A stretch of 64,000 nt of DNA from Nostoc sp. PCC 7524. GTDB taxonomy: Bacteria; Cyanobacteriota; Cyanobacteriia; Cyanobacteriales; Nostocaceae. The position numbers and the translations under genes were made by a program. The notes below the pieces were generated by a model. The model saw only the letters and a list, made by a program, of their open reading frames with translations, was not told the DNA's origin and did no database searches. Every line of letters begins with the position of its first letter. The first letter of the stretch is position 1. Positions 1 to 7,552 of this stretch are shown here, piece by piece. Location: assembly GCF_000316645.1 (NCBI RefSeq), contig NC_019684.1, positions 62,001 through 126,000 of the forward strand, read 5' to 3'.

Positions 1-47
1 TCAACCATATAAGAAATAATTTTTTATCCGATCAGGTGGATTCACAA

Positions 48-1976
48 ATGTCAACCTCTGATGCAAGTAAACAATTTATAAAATGGCTACAAACTTTTGA
101 TTATCGGGTTTTACATAACAAGGATGATGTAGAAAAAAAGTTTGTTATCCCGCTCTTTCGTAGTTTAGGTTATCCAGATAAATGTTGTGCTAGTAAATAT
201 AGTTTAAATAGTGAACTTAAGGAAAATCCAGAAAAAAAGCTTGAAGATGTGCAAATTTATTTTGCTCATGATGATGTAGCCAAGCAAAATGCTGAAACAG
301 CTTTAGTTATTGTTATATATTTAGAGCCTCAAGGCAATCATTTTCAACCAGCTATTGAACAAGCAATATTTTATAGTACATATCTCAAACCGTTGTTTTT
401 TATAATTACTAACGGACATCAAATCAAAGTTTTCAAATATTTTGCTTATCATAAAGAAGAGTGTATTTACGATAAAAATATTTATTCATTAAAAATAAAT
501 TCTACAGCTTTAGAGTTTTATAACCAATTTAATTTTTATGTAGTTAAAAATATAGATAAAGATACAGTTAGTGTTTTGAGGTATTCACAATATAATCTCA
601 TCGAAAAACATTTACGGCGGCGTGATTTACAAGAAATTGTAGGGCAAGCTGATTTTAAACCTGCAATTTTGCGGGAAGGCGATCGCTTAGTCGTCGTCAA
701 ACCAAAAGTAGTCATAGAGTGTAATCTACCCAAGGCTTTTAAAGAAGGTAACTGTCAAATTCAATTTAGTGGTGTGATTGTCAGAGGCTTAAAAATTCAA
801 TTAAATCACCACGATATTTTAGGTCAATTAATGACAGGACTAAACACTCGCCCAGAGTGGGGATGTCGAAGATTTCTTAAACAAATAGATAGTAATGCTT
901 TTGAAGTATGTTTGGGACAAACTACCATTATTTTATCTGATGTAGAAACAGTTGATTTATGCTTGTGTATTGATATTATGTGTCAAGCATACAAGCAATC
1001 AATTATTGAATGTGAGAACCATTTAGAAACATGGGATTTTGAATTTGTAGAATTTTTAGGTAGTCGTGGGTTTCATCTATTTTCTGTCGATGTCAAACTC
1101 TGGCGATTAATGCAAAACTTCGCCAGCGAATTTAATTATGCACAAGGTAAATCAGAATGGCATTTATTTCAACAAGAAGAAATTTCTATCCGTGTGAGTC
1201 GAGGTATTCGCGATCATGCGTTTATTTTACCCATACCTGTTAATTATTTATCTTTATTACCTAATGGCATCATTAATATTGTTTATGAAATTAATGATGT
1301 TCACCTCCAAACTCTAGAAAAGGGTGAACTTAAATCATGGCAGCAAGATATTGGGCCGAGGGGAACTTGGACAGCTAAATATACTAAAGAGTGGTTATTA
1401 CAAATTTTTATTCCCAAAGTGATTGATTACTATTCCCAAAAATATCAACTATCAGCCGCAGATTTACAGAAGAATATAGCAGATTATCATCATGACCGCG
1501 CTGCCATTACAGAGATTCATGATATTAAAGAATTAGTTCCTTATCTGCAAGATGTGCAATCTTGGTTAAATAATTATGTTGCAAATATTCCTAGTTTCTT
1601 ACTGAGAGACTATTACCAAGCATTAACAAATTTACTGCGAAATACTGACTCTGCAATAGAAGGCATGGATTATATTATCCGCAACTTGTCTTTGATGGAA
1701 GTTGATAATACAAAAGACAGAATGAGGAGTAATTTTGAGCGATGGAACTTTAAAGATGCTTGGTATTATTTAGATGCTCAAGCAGGAAGGATAAATAATT
1801 ATCAGTATGAACAAAATTTTAAAGCAGATTTAATGACAAGAATTTTTATCTGGATTATTGAACACGGGAAAATTAGGTTTTCGCAATCTCAGTTAAACTT
1901 TGCGAAACAAGCTTTATTACCACTGTGGGAACAGAGTCGTTTTGAAATGCGTTATGTCAATCCCCATCGAAAGTAA
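48..1976 (+). CDS. uncharacterised protein with degenerate HsdR-N/PD-(D/E)XK-like N-terminus
   Basis: A 642-residue protein. I chose ATG 48 over GTG 36 because AGGTGG lies about 8 bases upstream of it. Residues 10-135 resemble the N-terminal domain of type I restriction HsdR-like proteins: VEKKFVIPLF (28-37), an acidic residue at 67 in LEDVQIYF, then VIVIYLEPQG (88-97) and IITNG (119-123). In active relatives the second strand carries E-x-K; here that place reads Y-L-E, so the nuclease centre looks lost. I do not recognise the remaining 500 residues, which show no membrane segments or repeats. The gene is AT-rich and is followed by a broken Uma2 gene, so this end of the window may be accessory DNA. 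The function is unknown; a nucleic-acid binding or defence-related role is only inference. Confidence 0.75.
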   Translation: MSTSDASKQFIKWLQTFDYRVLHNKDDVEKKFVIPLFRSLGYPDKCCASKYSLNSELKENPEKKLEDVQIYFAHDDVAKQNAETALVIVIYLEPQGNHFQPAIEQAIFYSTYLKPLFFIITNGHQIKVFKYFAYHKEECIYDKNIYSLKINSTALEFYNQFNFYVVKNIDKDTVSVLRYSQYNLIEKHLRRRDLQEIVGQADFKPAILREGDRLVVVKPKVVIECNLPKAFKEGNCQIQFSGVIVRGLKIQLNHHDILGQLMTGLNTRPEWGCRRFLKQIDSNAFEVCLGQTTIILSDVETVDLCLCIDIMCQAYKQSIIECENHLETWDFEFVEFLGSRGFHLFSVDVKLWRLMQNFASEFNYAQGKSEWHLFQQEEISIRVSRGIRDHAFILPIPVNYLSLLPNGIINIVYEINDVHLQTLEKGELKSWQQDIGPRGTWTAKYTKEWLLQIFIPKVIDYYSQKYQLSAADLQKNIADYHHDRAAITEIHDIKELVPYLQDVQSWLNNYVANIPSFLLRDYYQALTNLLRNTDSAIEGMDYIIRNLSLMEVDNTKDRMRSNFERWNFKDAWYYLDAQAGRINNYQYEQNFKADLMTRIFIWIIEHGKIRFSQSQLNFAKQALLPLWEQSRFEMRYVNPHRK

Positions 1977-2033
1977 AGATTTGGGTTGATAAAATTTTTG
2001 TTAGATTAGGGCAATATCTTACTTTCTATTTTA

Positions 2034-2342
2034 GTGCTGAGTCGTGGGCGATCGCTACATAAGCTTGTAATTTTATCTATTGAAATTCTTTCACCAGAAC
2101 AAAACACAACCAAGGTAATTAGAAATATTATTCACTGCTTAAAACATGGTACGAAATTAGGATGGTTAATTGATCCAGATGAACGCGTAGTGTTGGTATT
2201 TTTGCCAGAAGAATCACCTTTAGAAATCACACGAGATGAACTATTACCCTTACCAGAATTTTTGCAACTGGATTTAACAGCTACACAAATATTTGCATGG
2301 CTAAAACCCACCAAACCCGGAAACCGACCATTTGTTTTATAG
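2034..2342 (+). pseudogene. Uma2-family endonuclease, N-terminally truncated remnant
   Basis: The frame from about 2073 encodes the C-terminal half of a Uma2 protein (PD-(D/E)XK-like, DUF820): IEILSPEQNTTKV, then HCLKHGTKLGWLIDP, which is the hallmark of the cyanobacterial family. Intact members are about 190-200 residues. Only about 90 homologous residues remain, preceded by some 13 unrelated codons containing a HIP1 site. The N-terminal half, with the first catalytic acidic residue, is missing and is not found just upstream. It is best read as a decayed gene copy. Uma2 genes are very numerous in Nostocales, so a relic is unsurprising. Confidence 0.7.
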
Positions 2343-2385
2343 CAAATAACTCTGATTAAACCTCTGTGTTCCTCTGCGTTCCAAT

Positions 2386-3900
2386 TTACCGTAAACAACG
2401 AATCGCCACCAGCAACCCTCTAGCCTTATTTAAAGTCTCCTCATATTCCTTCTCAGGCTCAGAATCAGCCACCAAACCCGCACCGGCTTGCACTGTCACC
2501 GTATTATCTTTAACTACCATTGTGCGAATTGCGATCGCACTATTTAATTGCCCTTCAAAATCGTAATATCCATACACCCCAGAATAAACACCCCGGCGAC
2601 TCGGTTCTAATTCATTAATAATTTCCATCGCCCGGATTTTGGGCGCGCCGCTAACCGTCCCCGCCGGAAAACAAGCCTTTAACAAATCCCAAGCGGTTTT
2701 TTCTGGTGCTAATTTCCCCACCACATTGCTAACAATGTGCATCACATGAGAGTAGCGTTCCACTACCATCAACTCATCAACTTTAACGCTACCACTTTCA
2801 CAAACACGTCCTAAATCATTTCGTCCTAAATCGACTAACATGACGTGTTCAGCAATTTCTTTGGGATCTTGTAATAAATCTTCTGCGAAGGCTAAATCCT
2901 CTTTTGTAGTTTTACCCCGTGGACGTGTCCCCGCAATTGGACGGACTGTAGCTATTACCCCACCATCTGCATCCCGTTCTGCTTTCACCATCACTTCCGG
3001 GCTAGAACCGATGATTTGCCAATCTTGGAAGTGAAAATAAGCCATGTAAGGCGAAGGATTAATCTGACGTAGGGAACGATAAAGGGAAAAAGGATCACCT
3101 GTGTATTGTGTGGATAGACGCTGAGAAACGACGACTTGAAAGATATCCCCAGCTTTGATGTATTCCTTAGCTTTTTCGACGCTAGCGCAAAATTCTGTCT
3201 GAGTGAAGTTACTGCTATATTCTGTTATTTCCCCAACTTTGGTATTACTTGGGGGTTTCCATTCCAAGATAGTTTTTTGGGGCGATAGAGGCAAAGATAA
3301 TTTACTTACCATCTGGGTGACGCGATCGCACGCCTGTTGATATGCTGCTTTGATATCTACGTTAGGGTCACGTAAATCAGCATAGGCGATCGCCCAAATT
3401 TTCCGCTTTACTTGGTCAAAAATCAATAGGTGGTCTACCTGCATCCACAAACCATCAGGAATGTTGCGCTCATCTTGTGGATGTACTGGGACACGCGGCT
3501 CAATCCAGCGAATCAACTCATAACCCCAAAAGCCAAACAATCCCCCAATTCCCGGAGGTAGTTGGGGTAATTTTACTGGGTGAAACGGTGCAAGGCATTC
3601 AGCTAAAGCCGTAAACGGATCTCCCGCAAACTCAACTTGCGAACCGTCGCGGTGCGTCTGGGTGGTAGATTCACCCCTGGCTTCTAAAATCCAAAGCGGA
3701 TCACAACCCACCAAACTGTAACGCCCGATGTTTTCCCCACCTTCCACCGATTCCAGCAAAAAACTATAAGGCTGTCCTGCACAAACTTTGTACCATGCAG
3801 AAACGGGTGTATCTAGGTCGGCGACCCATTCTTGATACACTGGCACAAAATTACCTTGCGTAGCTAGCTCAGAGAATTCGGAAAAATCGGGGAATATCAT
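2386..3900 (-). CDS. trpE: anthranilate synthase component I
   Basis: This 504-residue protein converts chorismate and ammonia (from the TrpG glutaminase) to anthranilate, the first step of tryptophan synthesis. The N-terminal region carries the LLES motif (SFLLESVEGG, about residues 47-56) linked to tryptophan feedback binding, so the enzyme is probably inhibited by Trp. The C-terminal chorismate-binding domain shows GRNDLGRVCESG, FPAGTVSGAPKIRAMEII and GAGLVADSEPEKEYEET. Length and motif order are normal for TrpE and favour it over PabB or isochorismate synthase. It lies downstream of psaD on the same strand, separated by a tandem repeat, so joint transcription is possible but not shown. 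Confidence 0.95.
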   Translation of the reverse strand: MIFPDFSEFSELATQGNFVPVYQEWVADLDTPVSAWYKVCAGQPYSFLLESVEGGENIGRYSLVGCDPLWILEARGESTTQTHRDGSQVEFAGDPFTALAECLAPFHPVKLPQLPPGIGGLFGFWGYELIRWIEPRVPVHPQDERNIPDGLWMQVDHLLIFDQVKRKIWAIAYADLRDPNVDIKAAYQQACDRVTQMVSKLSLPLSPQKTILEWKPPSNTKVGEITEYSSNFTQTEFCASVEKAKEYIKAGDIFQVVVSQRLSTQYTGDPFSLYRSLRQINPSPYMAYFHFQDWQIIGSSPEVMVKAERDADGGVIATVRPIAGTRPRGKTTKEDLAFAEDLLQDPKEIAEHVMLVDLGRNDLGRVCESGSVKVDELMVVERYSHVMHIVSNVVGKLAPEKTAWDLLKACFPAGTVSGAPKIRAMEIINELEPSRRGVYSGVYGYYDFEGQLNSAIAIRTMVVKDNTVTVQAGAGLVADSEPEKEYEETLNKARGLLVAIRCLR

Positions 3901-3908
3901 AGGCAGGT

Positions 3909-3970
3909 TGGGGATTGGGGGTTGGGGACTGGGGATTGGGGATTGGGGATTGGGGGCCGGGGATTGGGGG
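3909..3970. repeat. short tandem repeat, GGGGATT-type heptamer
   Basis: Degenerate tandem copies of a 7-base unit (GGGGATT/GGGGACT) lie just upstream of the trpE start. This is a typical Nostocales short tandemly repeated sequence. Confidence 0.85.
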
Positions 3971-4049
3971 AGGAATTTCTCCCTTTCTCCCTGCTCCCCT
4001 GCCTCTCCTACTCCCTACTCCCCATTCCCTACTCCCCAGTATTTACCTC

Positions 4050-4469
4050 TTAAGCATCGTGGGTAGCTTTACCAGAGAATTTGAGTTGTGCAGGGTTGGG
4101 ATTTTCCCCAATGCTGCGGGGAACGTGACGGACTTTCTCACGACCAGCATTCACTTTTTCTGGGAATACGCCATCAGCAGGGTGAATAAAAGTGGTTTCG
4201 CCATTGGGCAGAATCCGGTAAATTTTATAATCTGTGATTTTGAATTTCCGGAGTTGACCGCCTAAAGCGATACCATATTCTTTCCGAGCCAAGTATAGGA
4301 GGTTTTGGCCTTGAAGCATAGTAGCTGCACCGCCGGTAGGCAGTTCAAAAACCTGCTGCTTGGGGCTAGTCCAGGTGATCGCGTATTTTTCTTCTTCTAC
4401 TGCTTTTGTGAGCAAGCCGCCAGTGCTGCCCGCAAATAGTGGAGTTTGTCCAGAAAGTGTTTCTGCCAT
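4050..4469 (-). CDS. psaD: photosystem I subunit II
   Basis: PsaD is a 139-residue stromal/cytoplasmic-side photosystem I subunit that docks ferredoxin and stabilises PsaC. The protein begins [12 protein letters not shown] and contains [26 protein letters not shown] sequence (here [15 protein letters not shown]), [16 protein letters not shown] and the basic C-terminal region [17 protein letters not shown], all typical of the family. I set the start at 4469 because the family begins there; the upstream in-frame ATG would add MREYL. Length matches cyanobacterial PsaD. The upstream region holds an HLR1-like element and a TATGAT -10 candidate, consistent with light-intensity control. Confidence 0.97.
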   Translation of the reverse strand: MAETLSGQTPLFAGSTGGLLTKAVEEEKYAITWTSPKQQVFELPTGGAATMLQGQNLLYLARKEYGIALGGQLRKFKITDYKIYRILPNGETTFIHPADGVFPEKVNAGREKVRHVPRSIGENPNPAQLKFSGKATHDA

Positions 4470-4516
4470 AAGGTATTCTCTCAACGTTTTTAGGGCATCG
4501 TAACACCGCCATCACG

Positions 4517-4522
4517 ATCATA
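4517..4522 (-). promoter_or_regulatory. candidate psaD -10 hexamer TATGAT
   Basis: TATGAT on the minus strand, about 48 bases upstream of the psaD ATG, matches TATAAT in 5 of 6 positions and lies directly downstream of the HLR1-like repeat. Confidence 0.45.
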
Positions 4523-4531
4523 TTGCGTTCG

Positions 4532-4547
4532 TGTCACAGTCTGTAAC
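4532..4547 (-). promoter_or_regulatory. HLR1-like element (RpaB site candidate) upstream of psaD
   Basis: On the minus strand the sequence reads GTTACA-GACT-GTGACA: two hexamers spaced by 4 bases, matching the HLR1 consensus (G/T)TTACA-N4-(G/T)TTACA in 11 of 12 hexamer positions. A -10 candidate TATGAT (4517-4522) lies 9 bases downstream, so the element sits near the -35 region. In other cyanobacteria HLR1 is bound by RpaB at photosystem I genes; its function here is inferred. Confidence 0.6.
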
Positions 4548-4600
4548 AGTTGTTAGCCAGTTAAGAATGCTGAGTAGGAATAGGGCATGGGATTTTCTCC

Positions 4601-4664
4601 CCCTGCTTCCCCTGCTTCCCCTGCCTCCCCTGCCTCCCCTGCTTCCCCTGCCTCCCCTGCTTTT
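4601..4664. repeat. 9-base tandem repeat (CCCCTGCYT)
   Basis: About seven copies of CCCCTGCTT/CCCCTGCCT lie between the end of the histidine kinase gene and the psaD promoter. The run explains a spurious GKQGRQGKQG-rich reading frame on the minus strand. Confidence 0.9.
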
Positions 4665-4666
4665 TC

Positions 4667-6688
4667 CTAATCCCTACTCCCCCGCCTCTTAACCTTCGAG
4701 CGGCTTTCCTCTTGGCTACCTTGAACGATGGGAACGGTGAAATGAAACTGACTACCTTGGTCTTTGCCGTTGGAATCTGCCCAAATTGCGCCGCCCCAAC
4801 CGTTGACAATTTGGCGGCAAATAGCCAAACCTAACCCTGTACCGCCAGCTGTCCGCCGCAAAGCTCCCTCTTCTTGATAAAAACGGTCAAAGACAACTTC
4901 TAGGCGATTGGGTTCAATTCCACGCCCAGTATCAGCTACGGTGACTTCTACCATGCGATCGCTATTTTGATTGGCACTGATGGTAATTAACCCTTGCATG
5001 GGGGTAAATTTACAAGCGTTATCAATTAGTTTTGCTAATACTTCTACCAGCCAATCACCATCAGCTCTAATCAAAGGCAAGTTTTCGGCCAGTTGTGTTT
5101 TGATTTGGGGTGGTTTTTCTGTTGTGGTGCGTGTCTTCAGGCGACTGAGGGCTAAATCTACACATTCTTGCAAAGTCAGAGATTCTGGATGCCATTCCAC
5201 ACGCCCGCTTTCTAGGTTAGAAAGGGTCAAGAAGTCTTGTACCAGTTTTCGCATCCGTTCTGAGTCATCCAGAGCCGTATTCAGCATCACCTGGCGCAAT
5301 TCTAAGGGCATATCTGGCTCAGTCGCGAGACTTTCTAGACAGACTTGAATTGTGGATAAAGGTGTACGGAGTTCATGACCGGTGATGGCAATTAAGTTGC
5401 TGCGGGTGCGATCTAGGGCTTCTAGTTGCTGATTGAGGACTTCTAAGTTAGCATAGGCTTCGGCTTGGATTAAGGCTGCTCCGATTTGGGTAGCGATCGC
5501 TTCTACTAGGTCCAATTCTCCTTGTTGCCATTGGTGCGGCGGTAAAGAGCAATAATGTAACTCGACAATGCCCAAGAGTCGCCCCTGAAACAATACCGGC
5601 TCTATCAACCAAGAACGTACCGCAAATTTTTTCACAATCAAGGACAGCGTGACTGAACTGGTGACACGAAAATCATTCAGGCTATCACTAACACAAACAC
5701 CTTCCCCGTGATCTACCACTGCTTGAAATAGTGGATTGTTCTTTAACTCCCAGTTCTGCCCGCAAATCGATACTACTCCAGGCATTAAAAACTCATGTTC
5801 TAGGGTGGCTTGGGCATCTGAGGCTTGAGCGCGGTAAATTAAACAACGACTTGCTCCTAAGTGTTGCCCTAGTTCCTGTGCTGCGATTTGTAAGACTTGA
5901 TGGGGATCAAGCGATCGCCGAATTGCTGTACTAATTGAGTTGACTAAACGCTCTTTTCGTGCTTGAGCGGCAATAGAACGGTAAGCTTTATGGAGTTTAT
6001 ACTGACTAGCTTGGAGATAGGTAACTAAACGTTGCACAAATGGATCTGTATCAATGTCACAAGCATATTCAGCAATAACACCAGGGGGGGAGTAAATTTT
6101 ACTATCCCCGATGCCAAATCTCTGACAGGCTCTCTCAACCTTTTGGGCCAGGTCTGGTCTGTAAACCAAAATCCTGTCTAATAGCAATTGAGCAGCTTTA
6201 ATACTGACTCCCCGTTCTGATGTCCAAATACCTTCAAATCGCCTCCCTGTGTCCATATCTAGACTAGGAAGCCACTCAGGTACTTGCCGATTCTTGGTGA
6301 TTGAACCCAGACTTTCCCGACATACCAAGCAGGTAGCATAGTTATCAGCAATTACTACCAAATGCCACTCTTGGCTTAAAGCATCTTCTGGCTCAAATGC
6401 CACCTTTTCATAGTATTCTGAGCTATTGGCAAAATCAGTTTCTGGTGCAGATAATACGTATATTTGGTTACTACGTTGCGCTAAACGCTGATAGCGGTGA
6501 GCTTCTTGGCGATAGAATCGCTCTCGTTGAAAGCTGGCAATTACTAAGGGCTGATCTAAAGTCGCAGCCAAAACCTGATCTTCCATTGCGTGGGATAGGG
6601 CTGTTAATGAAGCCTTGAAGTATAGCTGGGGTCGCAGGTAAGGTAGGGACTGTAGCAGATCACTCAGCACAGAAGTTGAAATGCTCAT
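4667..6688 (-). CDS. DICT-GAF sensor histidine kinase
   Basis: A 673-residue soluble kinase without transmembrane segments. Residues about 1-150 look like a DICT sensory domain (found in light- and redox-linked cyanobacterial proteins), and residues about 245-405 form a GAF domain. The kinase core follows: H-box ITGHELRTPLS with the phospho-accepting His at 438, N-box LIDNACKFTP (554-563), G1 box DTGRGIE (586-592) and G2 box GGTGLGLAI (615-623). It has no receiver domain, so an unlinked response regulator must be its partner. The gene lies directly upstream of psaD on the same strand, about 200 bases away with the psaD promoter between, so regulation of photosynthesis is a possibility but only by proximity. 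Confidence 0.88.
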   Translation of the reverse strand: MSISTSVLSDLLQSLPYLRPQLYFKASLTALSHAMEDQVLAATLDQPLVIASFQRERFYRQEAHRYQRLAQRSNQIYVLSAPETDFANSSEYYEKVAFEPEDALSQEWHLVVIADNYATCLVCRESLGSITKNRQVPEWLPSLDMDTGRRFEGIWTSERGVSIKAAQLLLDRILVYRPDLAQKVERACQRFGIGDSKIYSPPGVIAEYACDIDTDPFVQRLVTYLQASQYKLHKAYRSIAAQARKERLVNSISTAIRRSLDPHQVLQIAAQELGQHLGASRCLIYRAQASDAQATLEHEFLMPGVVSICGQNWELKNNPLFQAVVDHGEGVCVSDSLNDFRVTSSVTLSLIVKKFAVRSWLIEPVLFQGRLLGIVELHYCSLPPHQWQQGELDLVEAIATQIGAALIQAEAYANLEVLNQQLEALDRTRSNLIAITGHELRTPLSTIQVCLESLATEPDMPLELRQVMLNTALDDSERMRKLVQDFLTLSNLESGRVEWHPESLTLQECVDLALSRLKTRTTTEKPPQIKTQLAENLPLIRADGDWLVEVLAKLIDNACKFTPMQGLITISANQNSDRMVEVTVADTGRGIEPNRLEVVFDRFYQEEGALRRTAGGTGLGLAICRQIVNGWGGAIWADSNGKDQGSQFHFTVPIVQGSQEESRSKVKRRGSRD

Positions 6689-7552
6689 GAATATCTTTAA
6701 AAAAGCCCAATCTGAACTATATCCACGTCACAGCTGCATTTTACAAATTACAACTGTCTCTCAAGTTAAATAGAAAGTTGCAATTATGTAAATAATTTTG
6801 AACAGCACCTGCAAAGGCATTGGCAGTAATTTGCACCCACCTGCAAGGAGTGTTCATAGCTTCTCTACAGACTGAAAAACCCAGAGTGACAAATCGACCA
6901 AAAACGTTAGTTTGACGTGACTTAGGTCTAGGCACATCATAGCCACTTTGGTCTTCACCCAAGTTTTCTTGATCCATGTGCTGGCATCGTGATGTTTAAA
7001 AAAATAGGCTACTAAGCCCAATATACATTCTCGAACGCCTCTGCTTATCACGCTGTTGGGAAGTTTAACAGCTAAATTTGTCTATGATGCGCGGATTGGG
7101 GACTGGGAAAGATCATCTCCTTCATCACCTCTTCTCAAAAATCTAGAACAGTAGGGCGTAAATCAATTACCCATTGCAAATCACCAAAAAGGTTGCTCTA
7201 TAAGCTTTTTGACTTTTGACTTTTGATTTTTGACTTCACTGCAATACTAGGTTCTGCCTCAATTGGGATATTGCTGTATCTTGGGTAAGTTTTAGCAATA
7301 AGAAATGCTATTTTGGGTTTTATTGGAATAAATCAACTGTAAATTCCTATTTTTCAAGCTTGACTTCAGATTTAAACAGTATACATTTATAAACTTATTG
7401 TGTAAGTTTCTGATGTCTGGTCTTCTGCCAGCAGTAAATGAGTATTTATTTAGCTCTAATAGCTCGTAAAAGTTGGTCTCAGCCTTGTTTGGCTGTTGAC
7501 CTTGCTCCAATCGCAAAAATTTAGACTTGACCTATACACGGAATTTTGGCTA
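6689..7552. other. intergenic region without a recognisable gene
   Basis: About 860 bases between divergent genes. Two overlapping minus-strand frames (6741-6977 and 6854-7051) have no recognisable family or convincing start; a decayed transposase cannot be excluded. A heptamer repeat run lies at 7211-7237. Confidence 0.4.
7211..7237. repeat. heptamer tandem repeat (TTTTGAC)
   Basis: About four degenerate copies of TTTTGAC/TTTTGAT in the non-coding region upstream of the debranching enzyme gene. Confidence 0.75.

Noticed and set aside
4561..4809. Minus-strand frame rich in Gly, Lys, Gln and Arg
   Set aside because: It is the translation of the 9-base tandem repeat and overlaps the kinase gene in another frame.
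6741..7051. Two overlapping minus-strand frames of 65-78 codons
   Set aside because: No family, no ribosome-binding site and no consistent frame; possibly decayed DNA but not callable.
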